Below, piece by piece: positions 5,820 through 7,774 of a stretch of DNA of 7,774 nt. Under the pieces are notes generated by a model that saw nothing but the letters and a program-made list of their open reading frames with translations, did not search any database and was not told the origin of the DNA. The translations under genes were made by a program, and so were the position numbers. This DNA comes from JBCDBH01 sp039184055. Its GTDB lineage: Bacteria > Acidobacteriota > Thermoanaerobaculia > Multivoradales > J023. Position 1 is the stretch's first letter, and the number at the start of each line of letters is the position of its first letter. The stretch is from contig JBCDBH010000286.1 of NCBI GenBank assembly GCA_039184055.1, forward strand, positions 1 to 7,774, in the 5' to 3' direction.

Positions 5820-7337
5820 TTACGACAATCCGACTTTTTCCATCCACTCATTGGTGAACAGGGCACGCAGCTCCGGTGTCGGCAAGAGGGCTTCACGCGC
5901 GTGTCGCCACGCTCCGAGCGCCGCCTGGCCGTACATGTGGTCGAGCCGCTCGGGGTTGCGATGCAGGTCGCTGATCTTGCCCCAGTGAAAGGTGAAGGGG
6001 ATATGACCGGCATCGAGATCGCGCCAAATCCGACGATAGCTGTCGAGCACCCGACGACTCCGAGGGCCATCGACTTCGAGCACACAGGTTTGCGGGCCAT
6101 GACGGGTGAAGCCGAGCGGGGCGTGGGTGGCGGCGACGTAACGCAAGGCCACAGTGACTGGGATTTGATCTTCCTGGATCCGGTTGGCGACGATTTCGAG
6201 CGCGCGCCGGACGCGCCCGAGTGGAATCCCCATCGCAGTGCTGGCGCTTTTCCCACGCACGTTGGTATCGGTGAAGATCTCGGCGTGCGTGCCACAGACC
6301 CGCTCGTATTCGGGATAGACCGAGCGAATCAGCAAGTTGGCGATCGCCGGGGTGAGATCGGGAGCGATATCGGTGATCGCACCGATCACCTCGAGCGCAC
6401 CATCTCCGGGCCGGAGACCGCCGATCGATCTCGGCTCACAATCCGGGCGTCGTTCGGCGTCTTTGTACATCGTGACGAGGTACACCTCGTCGGGATAACG
6501 AAAGGGATTGACGAAGACCTGAAAGTGATGCGGTCGTGCGTCAGGTCGCGGCAGATCGAGACGTTCGAGCTCGAGGCGGTCGAAACCCACCACGAGCACG
6601 GAGTCGACCCGATGGATCTGGCGCCACGCCTGGAGAAAGAAGAGATCGGTCGCCTCGATCACCACGCCCTGGATGATGCCGAAGGCGCCAAAGCTCACCA
6701 GCGCCGCGTCGAAGATCCGGTCGTCACGGATCAGCTCGGCGTTGAACGCCGCCGCCACCGAATCCGCGGTCACCGTTGCCGACGCCCGCTCCAACCACAC
6801 GGTTCGATCGGGTGAGACCACCAAATGGATGGCCCGCACGAAATCCTGCACCGCCCCGACATCGATCGCCGCGCCGTGCGTCCCGGTCGACATCGCACCG
6901 GCGATCGTCTGCCCGTTGGCCGCGCCCGAAGTCATCAATGACAATCCTCGCGCCTCGAGCACACGGTTCAGATCGGCGATCGAATTGCCACCCTGGGCAA
7001 AGAGCAGCTTCGTTGCATCACCCGTGAAATCGGGATGCGTCTGCGAGTCGGCGATCGAAAAATGGTAGTTGAGCGGCCGAGTGTTGAGCACCAGCCCACG
7101 CGTGGTGTTCACCGGGGTGTACGACCATCCCGCACCCTTCGCCCGCACCGACTGCCCAGCCGCCAAAGCGTCGGCGAGCAGCGATTGGAAACCCGCCGTC
7201 GTGGCGTTGTAGTCATCGACCGTCGACGTATCCGGGCGACCGTTCCAAACATTGATCAGATCGTCGATCCGGTGCTCGAAATCGTGCCAGCTCGTCCAGC
7301 GCTTGCGTCCCGTCGATTGGAAGATCGGCGCACTCAT
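5820..7337 (-). CDS. FAD-dependent oxidase of the VAO family, sugar-lactone-oxidase-like
   Basis: 505 aa. The N-terminal FAD-binding (PCMH-type) domain covers about 40-230, with the flavin-contacting stretch SGAANGQTIAGAMSTGTHGA at 137-156 and SFGAFGIIQGVVIEAT at 215-230. The substrate domain follows and ends with HWGK at 451-454, which matches the conserved H-W-x-K near the C-terminus of gulono-/arabinono-lactone oxidases and alditol oxidase. Members oxidise a sugar, polyol or lactone hydroxyl and pass electrons to O2 or another acceptor. The usual covalent-FAD histidine in the GSGHSF-type motif is replaced: here GAGWSY (68-73) has Trp71, so non-covalent FAD is predicted. I see no signal peptide or membrane helix. 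The ATG at 7337 has GGAGG 6 nt upstream and overlaps the stop of the lipoprotein gene as ATGA, so the two are probably coupled. The substrate is not identifiable from sequence. Confidence 0.88.
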   Translation of the reverse strand: MSAPIFQSTGRKRWTSWHDFEHRIDDLINVWNGRPDTSTVDDYNATTAGFQSLLADALAAGQSVRAKGAGWSYTPVNTTRGLVLNTRPLNYHFSIADSQTHPDFTGDATKLLFAQGGNSIADLNRVLEARGLSLMTSGAANGQTIAGAMSTGTHGAAIDVGAVQDFVRAIHLVVSPDRTVWLERASATVTADSVAAAFNAELIRDDRIFDAALVSFGAFGIIQGVVIEATDLFFLQAWRQIHRVDSVLVVGFDRLELERLDLPRPDARPHHFQVFVNPFRYPDEVYLVTMYKDAERRPDCEPRSIGGLRPGDGALEVIGAITDIAPDLTPAIANLLIRSVYPEYERVCGTHAEIFTDTNVRGKSASTAMGIPLGRVRRALEIVANRIQEDQIPVTVALRYVAATHAPLGFTRHGPQTCVLEVDGPRSRRVLDSYRRIWRDLDAGHIPFTFHWGKISDLHRNPERLDHMYGQAALGAWRHAREALLPTPELRALFTNEWMEKVGLS

Positions 7338-7774
7338 CGCCCACCTCCATCCACGTCGTCGTCCTGATCGTCGTCTTCGCTCGCCTCGTCCTCGAAATCC
7401 ATCCGATCGATCTGCTTCTCACCCGTATCCTCGAAGCTCAACTCATCGATCGTCGTGTCGTCGACCGGCGTGGATTCGACCGTTCCGCTTTCGATCGCCC
7501 GCGATCCGATCGCTCCGCCACCGATCGTCCCACCAGAGGGGGTTGCTCCCGCACACTTCCACTCCACCGTCTTCGGCGCCACCAGTCCGAGCGTGACCAC
7601 CGCGAGCAGATCGAAACCGAGATTCGACGTCATCGTCACCTCGGCGATCGCCTGTCCTTGGCAGTCGACCTCGGGTTGACCCGGAATCACACCCCAGACG
7701 TACGACCACACCGTGTCGCGATGATCGGTCACGCCCGGATGAGTGGGGGCTTGCACTCGATAGGCCGAGCAACC
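7334..7774 (-). CDS. Bor-like lipoprotein with pentad-repeat acidic tail, 5' end outside window
   Basis: Partial: the frame stays open to the window edge, giving at least 146 residues. An in-frame GTG at 7756 could be read as a start, but six codons upstream read Gly-Cys-Ser-Ala-Tyr-Arg. Gly-Cys suits the end of a lipobox, so I infer a lipoprotein whose signal peptide lies beyond 7774. Counting from the GTG, residues 15-69 resemble the phage/plasmid Bor/Iss serum-resistance lipoproteins: WSYVWGVI, Cys32, then VVTLGLVAPKTVEWKC with Cys68, compared with the ITLGIYTPLEARVYC ending of lambda Bor. The two Cys may form a disulphide. Residues 76-110 repeat with a five-residue period centred on I, V or F, and the tail is strongly acidic (ASEDDDQDDDVD). 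The gene overlaps the oxidase start by 4 nt. The Bor link rests on a short motif, and the function is unknown. Confidence 0.7.
   Translation of the reverse strand, partial: GCSAYRVQAPTHPGVTDHRDTVWSYVWGVIPGQPEVDCQGQAIAEVTMTSNLGFDLLAVVTLGLVAPKTVEWKCAGATPSGGTIGGGAIGSRAIESGTVESTPVDDTTIDELSFEDTGEKQIDRMDFEDEASEDDDQDDDVDGGGR
7427..7531 (-). repeat. Degenerate 15-bp tandem repeat coding seven pentads in the lipoprotein
   Basis: Seven consecutive five-residue units follow the pattern x-[T/A/P/S]-[I/V/F]-x-x, for example GAIGS, RAIES, GTVES and TTIDE. The DNA units share a consensus around GCGATCGA or ACGATCGA at the central codons, so the 15-bp period is visible in the nucleotides too. A further MDFED-like unit appears just after, in a shifted phase. 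The charge changes from glycine-rich to acidic along the array. Confidence 0.5.

Noticed and set aside
5793..6815. Plus-strand reading frame of about 340 codons
   Set aside because: It is antisense to the FAD oxidase, shows no family motif, and has no convincing ribosome site.
7334..7756. GTG at 7756 as the true start of the lipoprotein gene
   Set aside because: The frame continues upstream into Gly-Cys-Ser, typical of a lipobox end, and no Shine-Dalgarno-like sequence precedes the GTG within the visible bases.

Overview
The window is a GC-rich bacterial segment in which every gene I can support lies on the minus strand, so transcription runs from the right edge (7774) to the left edge (1). 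The gene mix is an ECF sigma factor with a membrane partner, a secreted serine beta-lactamase-fold hydrolase with duplicated C-terminal domains, a Bor-like lipoprotein, and an FMN/Fe-S glutamate-synthase-like protein. This suggests a diderm environmental bacterium, possibly Acidobacteriota or a myxobacterium-like lineage. That placement is inference from gene style; no rRNA or other phylogenetic marker is present.

Layout in transcription order. (1) 7774-7334: the 3' part of a Bor-like lipoprotein gene, cut by the window edge, with a pentad-repeat and acidic tail. (2) 7337-5820: a VAO-type FAD-dependent oxidase related to sugar-1,4-lactone oxidases, overlapping gene 1 by ATGA. (3) An 89-bp gap with a perfect inverted repeat and a possible ECF-type promoter. 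(4) 5730-5272: an ECF sigma factor with a TTG start. (5) 5275-4604: a four-helix membrane protein, probably the sigma regulator. (6) 4607-3009: an exported beta-lactamase-family hydrolase. Genes 4 to 6 are joined by 1-4-nt overlaps and form one translationally coupled unit. (7) A gap of about 150 bp with a nested hairpin. (8) 2858-1251: a membrane-anchored, stand-alone glutamate-synthase-like FMN/Fe-S protein. (9) 1176-190: a formyltransferase of the Fmt family with altered active-site and tRNA-loop positions. (10) 1-189: non-coding, with a strong palindrome touching the last stop codon and a tandem array of three REP-like hairpins.

The most coherent functional unit is sigma / membrane regulator / exported serine hydrolase. 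It looks like a compact envelope-sensing module in which the sigma factor may drive its own operon. The lipoprotein-oxidase pair is a second coupled unit. The last two genes look like metabolic or translation-related genes with divergent features. No CRISPR array, transposase, tRNA or rRNA was seen.
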